Origin: an uncultured Aquimarina sp. | GTDB taxonomy: Bacteria > Bacteroidota > Bacteroidia > Flavobacteriales > Flavobacteriaceae | Assembly (NCBI GenBank): GCA_947496555.1 | Contig: CANMDH010000035.1 | Coordinates: forward strand, 1-55,093 | Reading direction: 5' to 3' | Length of the DNA stretch: 55,093 nucleotides | Shown: positions 27,761 through 36,829 of the stretch, piece after piece | Layout: each line of letters begins with the position of its first letter | Numbering within the stretch: position 1 is the first letter of the stretch | Notes under the pieces: model-generated | Seen by the model: the letters and a program-made list of their open reading frames with translations, nothing else | What the model was told of the DNA's origin: nothing | The model's database searches: none | Position numbers and translations under genes: made by a program

Positions 27761-29326
27761 TTATTTCGCGATATTCACTGCTCTCGTTTCTCTAATTACA
27801 GTAACTTTTACCTGACCGGGATAGGTCATATCCGTTTGTACTTTCTGAGAAATCTCAAACGAAAGACTCGCCGCTCGCTCATCGTTTACTTTTTCGCTTT
27901 CAACAATTACACGTAGCTCTCTACCTGCCTGGATTGCATATGCCTTCTTAACTCCATCAAATGCAAAAGCTATTTCTTCAAGATCTTTTAATCGCTGAAT
28001 GTAAGAATCTAAAACCTGGCGTCTTGCTCCCGGCCTTGCCCCACTAACTGCATCACATACCTGGATTACAGGAGATATCAAAGAAGTCATTTCTACTTCA
28101 TCGTGATGTGCACCAATAGCATTACAAACTTCTGGCTTTTCTCCGTATTTTTCTGCCCATTGCATTCCTAAAATTGCGTGAGGAACCTCAGTTTCAGTAT
28201 CTGGAACTTTTCCAATATCGTGAAGCAATCCTGCTCTCTTGGCCAACTTTGGGTTCAAGCCTAACTCGGCTGCCATCACTCCACATAATTTTGCAACTTC
28301 TCTAGAGTGCTGCAAAAGGTTTTGCCCGTATGATGACCTATATTTCATTCTTCCAACGGTCTTAATTAACTCTGGATGTAAACCATGAATACCCAAATCG
28401 ATAACGGTACGTTTACCCACCTCTATTATCTCTTCGTCAATTTGCTTCCTGGTTTTTCTAACCACTTCTTCAATTCGGGCTGGGTGAATTCTTCCATCTG
28501 TCACCAATTTATGCAATGAAAGACGAGCCACTTCACGTCTTACAGAATCAAAACAAGATAAAATTATGGCTTCAGGTGTATCATCTACAATAATTTCTAC
28601 TCCGGTAGCAGCTTCAATTGCACGAATGTTCCTTCCTTCTCTACCAATGATTCTACCCTTTACATCATCACTTTCAATATTAAACACAGAAACACAATTT
28701 TCTATAGCCTCTTCTGTTCCGATTCTTTGAATCGTATTAATGACTATTTTTTTGGCTTCCTGCTGCGCTGTTAATTTTGCTTCTTCAATGGTATCTTGAA
28801 TCAAGGTCATCGAATCGGTTTTTGCCTGTTCCTTTAGAGATTCTACAAGTTGCTCTTTAGCCTCTTCTGCCGACAATCCAGAAATAACCTCTAATTGTTG
28901 TACTTGACTTTTATGAAGCTTTTTAAGTTCGCTTTGTTTTTTCTCTAGATATTCATTGCGTTTGTCATAATTTTTGATTTTTTCCTCGAGTTCATTATTC
29001 AGTTTTTTACCCTTAGACAATTCATTAGAAACTTGAGACTCTTTATCTCGTGTTCTTTTCTCTGCTTCGGCAATTTTTTTATCTCTGGAAAGTATTACTT
29101 TTTCATGTTCAGACTTTAGTTCAATAAATTTTTCTTTTGCTTGAAGTATTTTATCCTTCTTTATAGTCTCTCCCTCACTTTTTGATTCTCTAATTATACT
29201 CTGTGAGGTTTTCTTGGCTGTCCTGATAATTTCTGATGCTTTGTTACGCTCCAAAATTTTGGCTATAATAAAACCAAGTATTAAGCCTACTACTGAAGCT
29301 ATAATCAAAAATATAATGTTATCCAT
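27761..29326 (-). CDS. rny: Ribonuclease Y
   Basis: This 521-residue membrane-anchored endoribonuclease initiates mRNA decay. Order: N-terminal membrane helix ([19 protein letters not shown]), a long charged coiled coil (30-200), a KH domain with [15 protein letters not shown] (near 220), and an HD domain with metal-binding HDIGK (near 365) and the conserved HHDEVE segment. An in-frame extension of 32 codons runs into the 6S RNA gene upstream, so it is not coding. The ATG at 29326 gives MDNIIFLI, the usual start. It is the last gene of the coiled-coil/zapA/6S/rny locus. Confidence 0.96.
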   Translation of the reverse strand: MDNIIFLIIASVVGLILGFIIAKILERNKASEIIRTAKKTSQSIIRESKSEGETIKKDKILQAKEKFIELKSEHEKVILSRDKKIAEAEKRTRDKESQVSNELSKGKKLNNELEEKIKNYDKRNEYLEKKQSELKKLHKSQVQQLEVISGLSAEEAKEQLVESLKEQAKTDSMTLIQDTIEEAKLTAQQEAKKIVINTIQRIGTEEAIENCVSVFNIESDDVKGRIIGREGRNIRAIEAATGVEIIVDDTPEAIILSCFDSVRREVARLSLHKLVTDGRIHPARIEEVVRKTRKQIDEEIIEVGKRTVIDLGIHGLHPELIKTVGRMKYRSSYGQNLLQHSREVAKLCGVMAAELGLNPKLAKRAGLLHDIGKVPDTETEVPHAILGMQWAEKYGEKPEVCNAIGAHHDEVEMTSLISPVIQVCDAVSGARPGARRQVLDSYIQRLKDLEEIAFAFDGVKKAYAIQAGRELRVIVESEKVNDERAASLSFEISQKVQTDMTYPGQVKVTVIRETRAVNIAK

Positions 29327-29350
29327 AATTTGTCTACGTATTTGTATATA

Positions 29351-29515
29351 AAAAAAGCCTGCACTAGCAAAGGTTCTGTATAAACTCTGTAAAAACAGGT
29401 TTAGGGCTAACAAGCTGATCAAGAATCCGCTCGAGGCGGCGCGCTTTTACAACTTAAACTCACCCTTTTTAATTAATTCTTGTTGAGTTTATCAAAATAA
29501 CAACTAGTGCAGGCA
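29351..29515 (-). ncRNA. ssrS: 6S RNA
   Basis: This RNA of about 160 nucleotides lies in the zapA-rny gap. The ends pair perfectly: GCCTGCACTAG (29514-29504) with CTAGTGCAGGC (29367-29357). A second helix inside pairs ATAAACTC (29492-29485) with GAGTTTAT (29387-29380). The apex is a short CCGC/GCGG hairpin, with large unpaired flanks in between, the rod with a central bubble expected of 6S RNA. The RNA ends in a T run (complement of 29356-29351). 6S RNA mimics an open promoter and sequesters RNA polymerase in stationary phase. Linkage to zapA is also known from enterobacteria. Confidence 0.85.
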
Positions 29516-29542
29516 GTAACCTTTATTTATTTTTAATGAACG

Positions 29543-29833
29543 TTATGATAAATGATCATGTAACAAATCACTTAAAGCAATTAATCTATTAGCTACATTA
29601 CTCATATCATCATCTTTATCTATAGTTTTTTGTTCGACCTGTGCCGCAAACTGCAAGGCGCACATAGCTAGTACATCTTGCTTGTCTCTTACCGCATAAC
29701 TTTGCTCAAATTGCTTAATCATTACTTCTATCTTCTTAGCTGCTTTTCGTAAACCTTCTTCCTGTTCGGGATTAATGGTTAATGGATATACTCGATCCGC
29801 GATTGATAGTTTAATTTTAAGCTTATCTGCCAT
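29543..29833 (-). CDS. zapA: Cell division protein ZapA
   Basis: The 96-residue protein has the ZapA layout: an N-terminal globular part (LKIKLSIADRVYPLTINPEQEEGLRKAAK) and a C-terminal helix for coiled-coil dimerisation. ZapA binds and crosslinks FtsZ filaments at the division site. It begins 7 bases after the stop of the upstream coiled-coil gene, so translation is probably coupled. The 6S RNA gene follows within 30 bases. Confidence 0.92.
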   Translation of the reverse strand: MADKLKIKLSIADRVYPLTINPEQEEGLRKAAKKIEVMIKQFEQSYAVRDKQDVLAMCALQFAAQVEQKTIDKDDDMSNVANRLIALSDLLHDHLS

Positions 29834-29840
29834 AGTATTC

Positions 29841-30131
29841 TCATTCAGAGAGTTGTGTTATACACATATCTATTTCTCTTATTAAGGCGTTTATCTTGAG
29901 CTTGGTCTCCCTTTTATATTCATCACTGCCTAGCATTGCATTAGCATTCTTGAGTGCGCTGAATTTTTCTTCCCACTGCTTTAATTGATCTAATTGAAGC
30001 GCTGATACAGACTCCAATTCTTCGATTTTCTTCTTTAGATCAGCTTGTTGTTGTTTCATTAATTCGTACTTATGTAACAACTTGCTTATCCTATTCTCAA
30101 GAGAATCAACAATTTCAATTAAATCACTCAT
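29841..30131 (-). CDS. Small coiled-coil protein upstream of zapA (ZapB-like role likely)
   Basis: This 96-residue protein is almost entirely helical, with heptads through residues 5-65 (IVDSLENRISKLLHKYELMK and following) and a C-terminal segment INALIREIDMCITQL. Its size and tight linkage to zapA suggest a division-associated coiled-coil partner, like ZapB in other bacteria. Sequence similarity to ZapB itself is too weak to claim. It is the first gene of the operon, with a promoter at 30161-30191. Confidence 0.8.
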   Translation of the reverse strand: MSDLIEIVDSLENRISKLLHKYELMKQQQADLKKKIEELESVSALQLDQLKQWEEKFSALKNANAMLGSDEYKRETKLKINALIREIDMCITQLSE

Positions 30132-30160
30132 TAATATAGTTTACACAATACTTCGTTACA

Positions 30161-30191
30161 CAAAGTTAACATACCAATTGAAAAAACCCAA
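30161..30191 (-). promoter_or_regulatory. Promoter of the coiled-coil/zapA/6S/rny locus
   Basis: On the minus strand TTG (30191-30189), a 20-base spacer and TAACTTTG (30168-30161) match the flavobacterial TTG / TAnnTTTG promoter. The predicted leader before the ATG at 30131 is about 23 bases. Confidence 0.6.
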
Positions 30192-30227
30192 TAGTTTTTA
30201 AACTAATTTTAGGGCTACTCATTATTA

Positions 30228-31343
30228 CTACTTAATCGCCGCTATTTCTTCAACCTTGGCTAACGAAGATGCAATAATTTGATGCATGTCATAATATCTA
30301 TACTCTGCTAACCTACCTCCAAAAATTATATTGGTAAGTTTTTGGGACTCTTCTTTGTATTTTTTGAATACGGCTTGATTCTCATCGTTATTTATGGGAT
30401 AATAAGCTTCTTTTCCTTGATCCCAGGTTTCTGGATATTCTTTTGTGATTATAGTTTTGTCCTGTTTTCCAAACTCAAAATGCTTGTGCTCAATTATTCT
30501 AGTGAATGCATAGGATGCATCATTGTAGTTCACCACTGCATTGCCCTGATAATTGTCAATTTCATGCAATTCGTGTTCAAAACGCAGTGAACGGTATTCT
30601 AATTGACCATGTTTATAATCAAAAAATTCATCGATTTTTCCTGTGTAGACTATTTTGTCTGCAACTTCCTCTAATTGTTTTCGCTCTTTAAAAAAATCAA
30701 CATTGGTTCTCGTTTCTATTCCGTTTAATAATCCATTAATAATTATATTATATCCTCCAATAGGTATTCCCTGGTATCTATCGTTGAAGTAATTATTATT
30801 AAATGTAAATCTAACCGGTAATCGTTTTATAATAAAAGCTGGTAATTCTGTAGCCTTTTTACCCCATTGTTTTTCGGTATATTCTTTAATAAATGTTTCG
30901 TATATATCTTTACCAACTAATGAAAGTGCCTGTTCCTCAAGGTTTTTAGGGGATTTGACTCCATATTTTTCCGTTTGTGCATCGATTATAGCCTTTGCCT
31001 CAGCAGGAGTTTGAGTTCCCCATAGTTGATAAAAAGTGTTCATATTAAAAGGTAAATTATAAAGCTTACCTTTTGACAAAGATACCGGGGAGTTTATATA
31101 ATTATTGAAAGAAGCAAATTGATTTACATAATCCCATATCCTTTTATCGTTAGTGTGAAAAATATGTGCGCCATATTTATGAATATTAATCCCTTCTTTT
31201 TCTTCGCAATATACATTACCGCCAAGATGATTTCGTTTATCGATGACCAGACACTTTTTGTTTCGTTTTGTCATTTCATGAGCAAAAACACTTCCAAACA
31301 ATCCAGCCCCTACTATTAAATAATCATATTCTTTATGTCTCAC
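30228..31343 (-). CDS. glf: UDP-galactopyranose mutase
   Basis: The 371-residue flavoenzyme converts UDP-galactopyranose to UDP-galactofuranose. The FAD-binding Rossmann motif IVGAGLFGSVFAHEM is at residues 8-22, followed by the GGNVYCEE flavin loop, the conserved GAHIFHTND substrate segment, YTEKQWGKKATELP, and the C-terminal GRLAEYRYYDMHQ motif. The neighbouring divergent gene encodes a likely galactofuranosyltransferase, so the two probably add galactofuranose to a surface glycan. Length and start are typical (MRHKEYDYLIVGAGL). Confidence 0.96.
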   Translation of the reverse strand: MRHKEYDYLIVGAGLFGSVFAHEMTKRNKKCLVIDKRNHLGGNVYCEEKEGINIHKYGAHIFHTNDKRIWDYVNQFASFNNYINSPVSLSKGKLYNLPFNMNTFYQLWGTQTPAEAKAIIDAQTEKYGVKSPKNLEEQALSLVGKDIYETFIKEYTEKQWGKKATELPAFIIKRLPVRFTFNNNYFNDRYQGIPIGGYNIIINGLLNGIETRTNVDFFKERKQLEEVADKIVYTGKIDEFFDYKHGQLEYRSLRFEHELHEIDNYQGNAVVNYNDASYAFTRIIEHKHFEFGKQDKTIITKEYPETWDQGKEAYYPINNDENQAVFKKYKEESQKLTNIIFGGRLAEYRYYDMHQIIASSLAKVEEIAAIK

Positions 31344-31522
31344 TTTTTATTACATTTTTTAATTTACGATCTATCCAAATAAGTGATAAGTTATCAAATC
31401 TAATGCTTTAAATTTTGTTTACTTTGATATCAGCAACCTTAGATCTCTGCAATTATCTTAATAATATATCGCATAAAAAAATAAAATGTATGTATCTTTC
31501 CTTCCGGAAATTTGACTAAAAC

Positions 31523-32569
31523 ATGATAGGATATTATATCTCAAGAAATTACAAATCTCTTTTCAATGCAGCAGGTAAGGCCAAAACTGATTGCGAGTTC
31601 ATTTTACAAAAAATGGGATTTAAAAATCTTGGATTAAAACAATCTTCGATTCCTAATTCTGCCGCAGGAACTATCAAAAATTTTTTCGGAATTAGCATTG
31701 CTCTTTTACGGCTTCCTTTTAAAAGTACCATTTGCACACAGTATCCTTTAAATAAATTTAGAGGATATGTATTATTTATGGCAAAATTAAAAGGATGCAA
31801 GATTGTCACTATAGTACATGATGTAAGGTTTTTAAAGGGTCGTACAGGGAACGCCTCTAAAGAACTAAAAAAAATAATTACCTCTGATGCTATTATTGTA
31901 CATAATCAAGCTATGAAAAACTGGTTCCTAGAACAGAAAATAAAAATACCGATAATTGTACTAGGTATCTTTGATTACATCTTAAATGATGGCCTGCCAG
32001 AACAAAACAATGCTAACAAAGGAAATAAACCCTATGAAGTTGTTTATGCCGGTGGCTTTGGCGAAGGCAAAAACTCCTACATATACGACCTAGATACTTT
32101 AGAAAAAAATAATTTTAAAATGAAGCTTTATGGCATTGGGTTTGATTATGAAAAACTAAAAGTTTCTAAGCAAGAATCAATTTTATCCTATCTAGGTGCA
32201 TTTCCTTCAGATCAAGTTGCCTACAAAATTGAAGGTTCTTTTGGACTGGTATGGGATGGTATATCAACGGAAGAATGTAGCGGACAATATGGCCAATATT
32301 TAAAGTTTAATAACCCTCATAAAACTTCTTTATATATTTTATGTGGACTTCCAATTATTGTTTGGGATAAAGCAGCCATAAGTGCTTTCGTTTTAGAAAA
32401 TAATATCGGTATTACTATTTCTAATTTAAAGGATCTTAGTGATAAACTTGAAAAGCTGTCTGGTGAGGACTATATGACAATGAAAGCAAATGTTAATAAA
32501 GTGCGAACCAAAATTATTTCTGGAGAATATTTAAATAATGCAGTAAATGAAGCGTTACAAAACATATAA
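31523..32569 (+). CDS. Glycosyltransferase resembling beta-1,6-galactofuranosyltransferases (WbbI-like)
   Basis: This 348-residue protein has a GT-B fold without membrane helices. The N-terminal half holds KIVTIVHDVRFLKG; the C-terminal half holds the segment SFGLVWDGISTEECSGQYG, then KFNNPHKTSLYILCGLPIIV. This resembles the nucleotide-sugar binding region of WbbI-type galactofuranosyltransferases. UDP-galactofuranose mutase is encoded divergently 179 bases away, which fits the donor sugar. It would act at the cytoplasmic face on a glycolipid or O-antigen intermediate. The acceptor is unknown, and no larger polysaccharide cluster is visible here. Confidence 0.85.
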   Translation: MIGYYISRNYKSLFNAAGKAKTDCEFILQKMGFKNLGLKQSSIPNSAAGTIKNFFGISIALLRLPFKSTICTQYPLNKFRGYVLFMAKLKGCKIVTIVHDVRFLKGRTGNASKELKKIITSDAIIVHNQAMKNWFLEQKIKIPIIVLGIFDYILNDGLPEQNNANKGNKPYEVVYAGGFGEGKNSYIYDLDTLEKNNFKMKLYGIGFDYEKLKVSKQESILSYLGAFPSDQVAYKIEGSFGLVWDGISTEECSGQYGQYLKFNNPHKTSLYILCGLPIIVWDKAAISAFVLENNIGITISNLKDLSDKLEKLSGEDYMTMKANVNKVRTKIISGEYLNNAVNEALQNI

Positions 32570-32632
32570 CCTAAACAAAAAATAAGTTAGTTTTATACAA
32601 CTTGATTTAAATATATATTTTTACAGGCATCT

Positions 32633-34321
32633 ATGCGAATAACAATACTTTTCATAATCCTTGGTTCAACTTTTTGTTTTGGTCAGAAAGACATTACAAA
32701 AGGATACTTTATGCATCCTCTAGATGTTCCAATGGTTATATCAGGGACATTTGGGGAATTACGATCTAATCATTTTCATTCTGGATTGGATATGAAAACC
32801 AATGGTGAAGAAGGACTAAAAGTATACGCTTCGGCTTCTGGCAGAGTAAGTAGGATAAAAGTTTCTCATGGGGGATACGGAAAAGCCTTATACATTGTTC
32901 ATCCCAATGGTTATACCACTGTATATGCACATTTACAAAAATTTGCTCCCGAAATTGAAGCTTTTGTAAAAGAAAGACAATATGCCAAAGAATCTTACGA
33001 AATAGAACTTTTTCCAAAATCTGGTGCCCTAGAAGTAGGCAAAGGAGATGTTATCGCTTATAGTGGAAATACTGGAGGAAGCTCTGGCCCACATCTGCAT
33101 TTTGAGATTAGAGACTCGAGATCCAGACCCATGAATCCGATGGGTTTTGGCATCGAAGTAAAAGATACCAAAAAACCAATTGTAAATGGTATTTGGGCAT
33201 ATAGTCTAGATAAAAGTGCCCATATTAATGGTAGCCAAAAACCATACAGACTACAATTGACTCCAGAAGAAGGTGGTGCATTTAAAGCCGAAAGTATTAT
33301 CGCAAGTGGAAATATAGGTTTTGGTATTTCAACAATAGACAAACAAGACCTTGCCCCCAACCATAATGGAATTTATGAAGTTTCTACTGAAATAAATGGA
33401 CAAGAAAACTTAAAGTTAGAAATGAACCGTTTCTCATTTTCTGAAACCCGATATATTAATAGGTTAATTGATTACACCTATTTTAAGAAATATAGAAGTA
33501 GAATTAGTAAATTGTTTGTAGAAAAAAACAATCCACTAACTGTTTTTAAGAAAAAAATAAATAATGGTCTTATAAAGGTTGAAGATAGCCTATCTTATAA
33601 CTATAAAATTTATGTCAAAGATTTTAAAAACAATACGACCGTAATCGATGTACCAATACAAGGAAGGTTTATAGACTCTATTACTAGATCTGAGATTTTT
33701 GAAACGTCCGATTTTGTTAAGGCAAACGAAAACTATACTTATAATTCTGGCATTGTGGATCTTTTAATTCCTAAAGGCAGTTTGTATGAAGATACTTATT
33801 TAGATCTTTCGGTTAGCGGGGAAATAGCAGAAATTCATAATAATGAGACTCCTTTACATAAAAACATAACATTAGTATTTGATGTATCACGCTACAAAGA
33901 TGAGGACAAAAAAAAGTTATATATAGGTCGTATAAACGGAAATGATAAGGTGTATTATTCAAGGACCTCCAAAAAGGAACATCGATTTTCTACCAGAACT
34001 CGAACCTTTGGTAAATACTCTTTATTTACCGATTCTACAAAGCCTACTATTGTGCCAATAAATGTTTCTAGCAAAAAATGGATCTCTAGTGCTGCACATC
34101 TAAAAATAAAAATTAACGATTCAGAATCCGGAATAAAAAGTTACAGAGGAACAATCAACGGGAAGTTTATCCTCATGGAATATGATTATAAAACCGGGAT
34201 GTTAGTCTACGATTTTAATGACAAAGTAAATCCTGATTCTGAGAATAATTTTAAACTAGTGGTATTAGACAACGTAGGTAACCGAGCTACATTTGAAACT
34301 ACGTTTTTTAGAAAACCTTAA
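32633..34321 (+). CDS. Exported M23 family metallopeptidase
   Basis: The 562-residue protein has a signal peptide (1-17, ending CFG). The LytM/M23 zinc endopeptidase domain covers about 25-165, with ligands in HFHSGLD (His49, Asp53) and GPHLHFEIRD (near 153-160). The long C-terminal region (170-562) is beta-rich, with a Ca-type cadherin-like segment near the end (KIKINDSESGIKSYRG) often found in this flavobacterial family. It probably cuts peptidoglycan peptide crosslinks in the periplasm. The receptor gene begins 14 bases downstream, so the two form an operon. Confidence 0.92.
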   Translation: MRITILFIILGSTFCFGQKDITKGYFMHPLDVPMVISGTFGELRSNHFHSGLDMKTNGEEGLKVYASASGRVSRIKVSHGGYGKALYIVHPNGYTTVYAHLQKFAPEIEAFVKERQYAKESYEIELFPKSGALEVGKGDVIAYSGNTGGSSGPHLHFEIRDSRSRPMNPMGFGIEVKDTKKPIVNGIWAYSLDKSAHINGSQKPYRLQLTPEEGGAFKAESIIASGNIGFGISTIDKQDLAPNHNGIYEVSTEINGQENLKLEMNRFSFSETRYINRLIDYTYFKKYRSRISKLFVEKNNPLTVFKKKINNGLIKVEDSLSYNYKIYVKDFKNNTTVIDVPIQGRFIDSITRSEIFETSDFVKANENYTYNSGIVDLLIPKGSLYEDTYLDLSVSGEIAEIHNNETPLHKNITLVFDVSRYKDEDKKKLYIGRINGNDKVYYSRTSKKEHRFSTRTRTFGKYSLFTDSTKPTIVPINVSSKKWISSAAHLKIKINDSESGIKSYRGTINGKFILMEYDYKTGMLVYDFNDKVNPDSENNFKLVVLDNVGNRATFETTFFRKP

Positions 34322-34335
34322 AACCAATAAATTTC

Positions 34336-36804
34336 TTGAAAAAACAATTTTTCTTACTACTGACCTTCCTGATTTTTATCAGCATCTCTTCTTTAGCACA
34401 AAATGCCACTTTAAAAGGAATCATCCTTGACGAAAACAATACTCCGGTTCAGGGAGCCAATATTACTTTTAAAAATTCGGGTACCCAATCAGACCAAAAC
34501 GGTGTATACGAACTTAGCATTCCGGCAAATCAAGAAGTACAAATCAATATTACGCATATAGCCTTAAAAAGCCTTCAATTCACTATTAAACTTGAAGAAA
34601 ATCAAGAGTATGAGCTTAACCCTATTCTTAAAACTAATGTAGAACAAATTAGCACCGTAGTAATATCGGGAAGAGAAAGAAAAACGGTTGAGGGGATTAC
34701 AACCTTGGATCCTGAAACCATTCGTACTACACCTTCTGCAAATGCAGGTGTCGAAGGATTGCTTAAGAGCCTGCCAGGAGTGAGCTCTAATAATGAATTA
34801 AGTACTCAATACTCTGTTAGAGGAGGGAATTATGATGAAAACTTGGTTTATGTAAATGAAATTGAAGTGTACAGACCTTTTTTAATTCGATCTGGGCAAC
34901 AAGAAGGTTTAAGTTTTGTAAATACGGACCTTGTAAGGAACGTCGATTTTTCTGCAGGAGGGTTTCAAGCCAAATATGGTGATAAGCTATCTTCAGTTTT
35001 GGATATTACTTATAAAAGACCCACCCGATTGGGGGCGTCGGCCAATTTAAGTCTATTGGGAGGAAGTGTCTCAGCAGGAGGAATTTCTAAAAACAAAAAA
35101 CTATCCGGTATTGTTGGTGTTCGCTATAGAGATAACAGACTATTGGTAGATGCCAGAAATACTGAAACTAATTTTCAACCTTTATTCGCAGATATCCAAA
35201 CATATTTATCATACAATTTTTCTGATAAATTCGAGCTTGGCTTCTTAGGCAATCTAGCCATCAACAAATATGATTACGAGCCTCTAAGAGAACAGGTGAA
35301 TTTTGGAACTTTACAGACAGTACAAGCGCTTATAGTTAATTATCAAGGTCAGGAAGAAGATCAATATGACACCTATTTTGGAGCACTAAAAGGAACGTAT
35401 CGTCCTAATGATAACTTAACCCTTAAGCTTATCGCTTCTGGATACCAAACGCAAGAACAAGAGCATTATGATATTTTGGCAGCATATGCTTTGGGAACTG
35501 TTAATACCGATATTGGAAGTGAAAATTTAGGCGAAGTAGAATTTGCCGAAGGTGTTGGAGCTCAATTAACACATGCACGTAATGATCTCGATGCTTTAAT
35601 ATTTAATATAGAACACAAAGGAACATATATATCCGACAAACATCAGTTTGATTGGGGAATCAAATACACTTCAGAAGATATAAAAGATCGTTTACAAGAG
35701 TATGAAATTGTGGACTCTGCTGGATTTTCTATTCGCCCACCAATCCTAGACATTATAAACGATCAGCCGTATACTCCATTTTCCAGCCCAATTGTCCCTT
35801 TTGTGAGTGTAAGAGCCACGAACGAGGCAAAAATTGATCGTATTTCTGGGTATGCACAGTATAGTCTTCGATCTAATATCAAGGAAAATGAAATTTGGGC
35901 AAACATTGGTGTAAGAGCTCATAACTGGAATATATCAGGAAGTACCGTCGCCAGTACAGACTCTCAAATTGTTTTTAGTCCAAGAGCACAATTTGCTATA
36001 AAGCCAGATTGGGAAGCAGATATGATTTTCCGGGTATCAGGAGGGTTATATCATCAACCACCATTTTATAGAGAGTTAAGAGATTCGTTGGGAGTTGTAA
36101 GACCAGAAGTTAAAGCGCAACAATCTATTCATTTGGTTGTTGGTAATGACTATAGTTTTAAAATGTGGGATCGTCCTTTCAAACTTACCTCAGAAATCTA
36201 TTATAAAAAATTAACAGATGTAAATCCATATACGATCGAAAATGTGCGAATTCGATATCGTGCAAGAAACAATGCTGAAGCATATGCACAAGGAGTAGAT
36301 CTTAGATTAAACGGAGAATTTGTTCCGGGAACAGAAAGTTGGGTAAGTGTAGGGTATCTAAAAACAGAAGAAAATATTGATGACAGAGGTTATATATCAA
36401 GACCTACAGATCAACGTCTCAAGATAGGCGTGTTGTTTCAGGATTATGTACCATCTATCCCCAGTCTAAAGATGTATCTTAATATGGTATACCAAACTGG
36501 TGTGCCAGGTGGTTCACCAAGCTATGCCGATCCATATGATTTTCAATCCAGGTTACGAGATTACCGAAGAGCCGATTTAGGAATATCCTATGTTGTTGTT
36601 GACGTTAATAAAAGATTAAAAGAAGGTAATTTTCTAAATAGTTTTAGAGAGCTAAGTCTTGGTTTTGAAATCTATAATCTCTTTGACAATCAAAACGCTA
36701 TTACGAATACCTTTGTAAGAGATGCAGCCAGTCAACGCCAATTTGCGATTCCTAATTTTTTAACTCCACGAGTTTTTAATGTACGTTTAGGAATGAAGTT
36801 TTAA
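34336..36804 (+). CDS. TonB-dependent outer membrane receptor with carboxypeptidase-regulatory-like domain
   Basis: This 822-residue receptor starts with TTG, the only plausible start in the 14-base gap after the M23 gene. Signal peptide 1-21 (ending SSLAQ), then a CarboxypepD_reg-like beta domain (24-100, ATLKGIILDENNTPVQGANI), a plug domain (about 125-230, containing GGNYDENLVYVNEIEVYRPF) and a 22-strand barrel ending in the aromatic residue Phe (RVFNVRLGMKF). The architecture is that of Bacteroidota TonB receptors that import siderophores, vitamins or glycans. No SusD partner is adjacent, so the substrate is open. It is co-transcribed with the M23 peptidase. Confidence 0.92.
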   Translation: MKKQFFLLLTFLIFISISSLAQNATLKGIILDENNTPVQGANITFKNSGTQSDQNGVYELSIPANQEVQINITHIALKSLQFTIKLEENQEYELNPILKTNVEQISTVVISGRERKTVEGITTLDPETIRTTPSANAGVEGLLKSLPGVSSNNELSTQYSVRGGNYDENLVYVNEIEVYRPFLIRSGQQEGLSFVNTDLVRNVDFSAGGFQAKYGDKLSSVLDITYKRPTRLGASANLSLLGGSVSAGGISKNKKLSGIVGVRYRDNRLLVDARNTETNFQPLFADIQTYLSYNFSDKFELGFLGNLAINKYDYEPLREQVNFGTLQTVQALIVNYQGQEEDQYDTYFGALKGTYRPNDNLTLKLIASGYQTQEQEHYDILAAYALGTVNTDIGSENLGEVEFAEGVGAQLTHARNDLDALIFNIEHKGTYISDKHQFDWGIKYTSEDIKDRLQEYEIVDSAGFSIRPPILDIINDQPYTPFSSPIVPFVSVRATNEAKIDRISGYAQYSLRSNIKENEIWANIGVRAHNWNISGSTVASTDSQIVFSPRAQFAIKPDWEADMIFRVSGGLYHQPPFYRELRDSLGVVRPEVKAQQSIHLVVGNDYSFKMWDRPFKLTSEIYYKKLTDVNPYTIENVRIRYRARNNAEAYAQGVDLRLNGEFVPGTESWVSVGYLKTEENIDDRGYISRPTDQRLKIGVLFQDYVPSIPSLKMYLNMVYQTGVPGGSPSYADPYDFQSRLRDYRRADLGISYVVVDVNKRLKEGNFLNSFRELSLGFEIYNLFDNQNAITNTFVRDAASQRQFAIPNFLTPRVFNVRLGMKF

Positions 36805-36829
36805 TTATTAGAGTATACTATGTTATTCT

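Noticed and set aside
29327-29422. 32-codon N-terminal extension of RNase Y
   Set aside because: It overlaps the 6S RNA and ends before the normal membrane anchor start MDNIIFLI.
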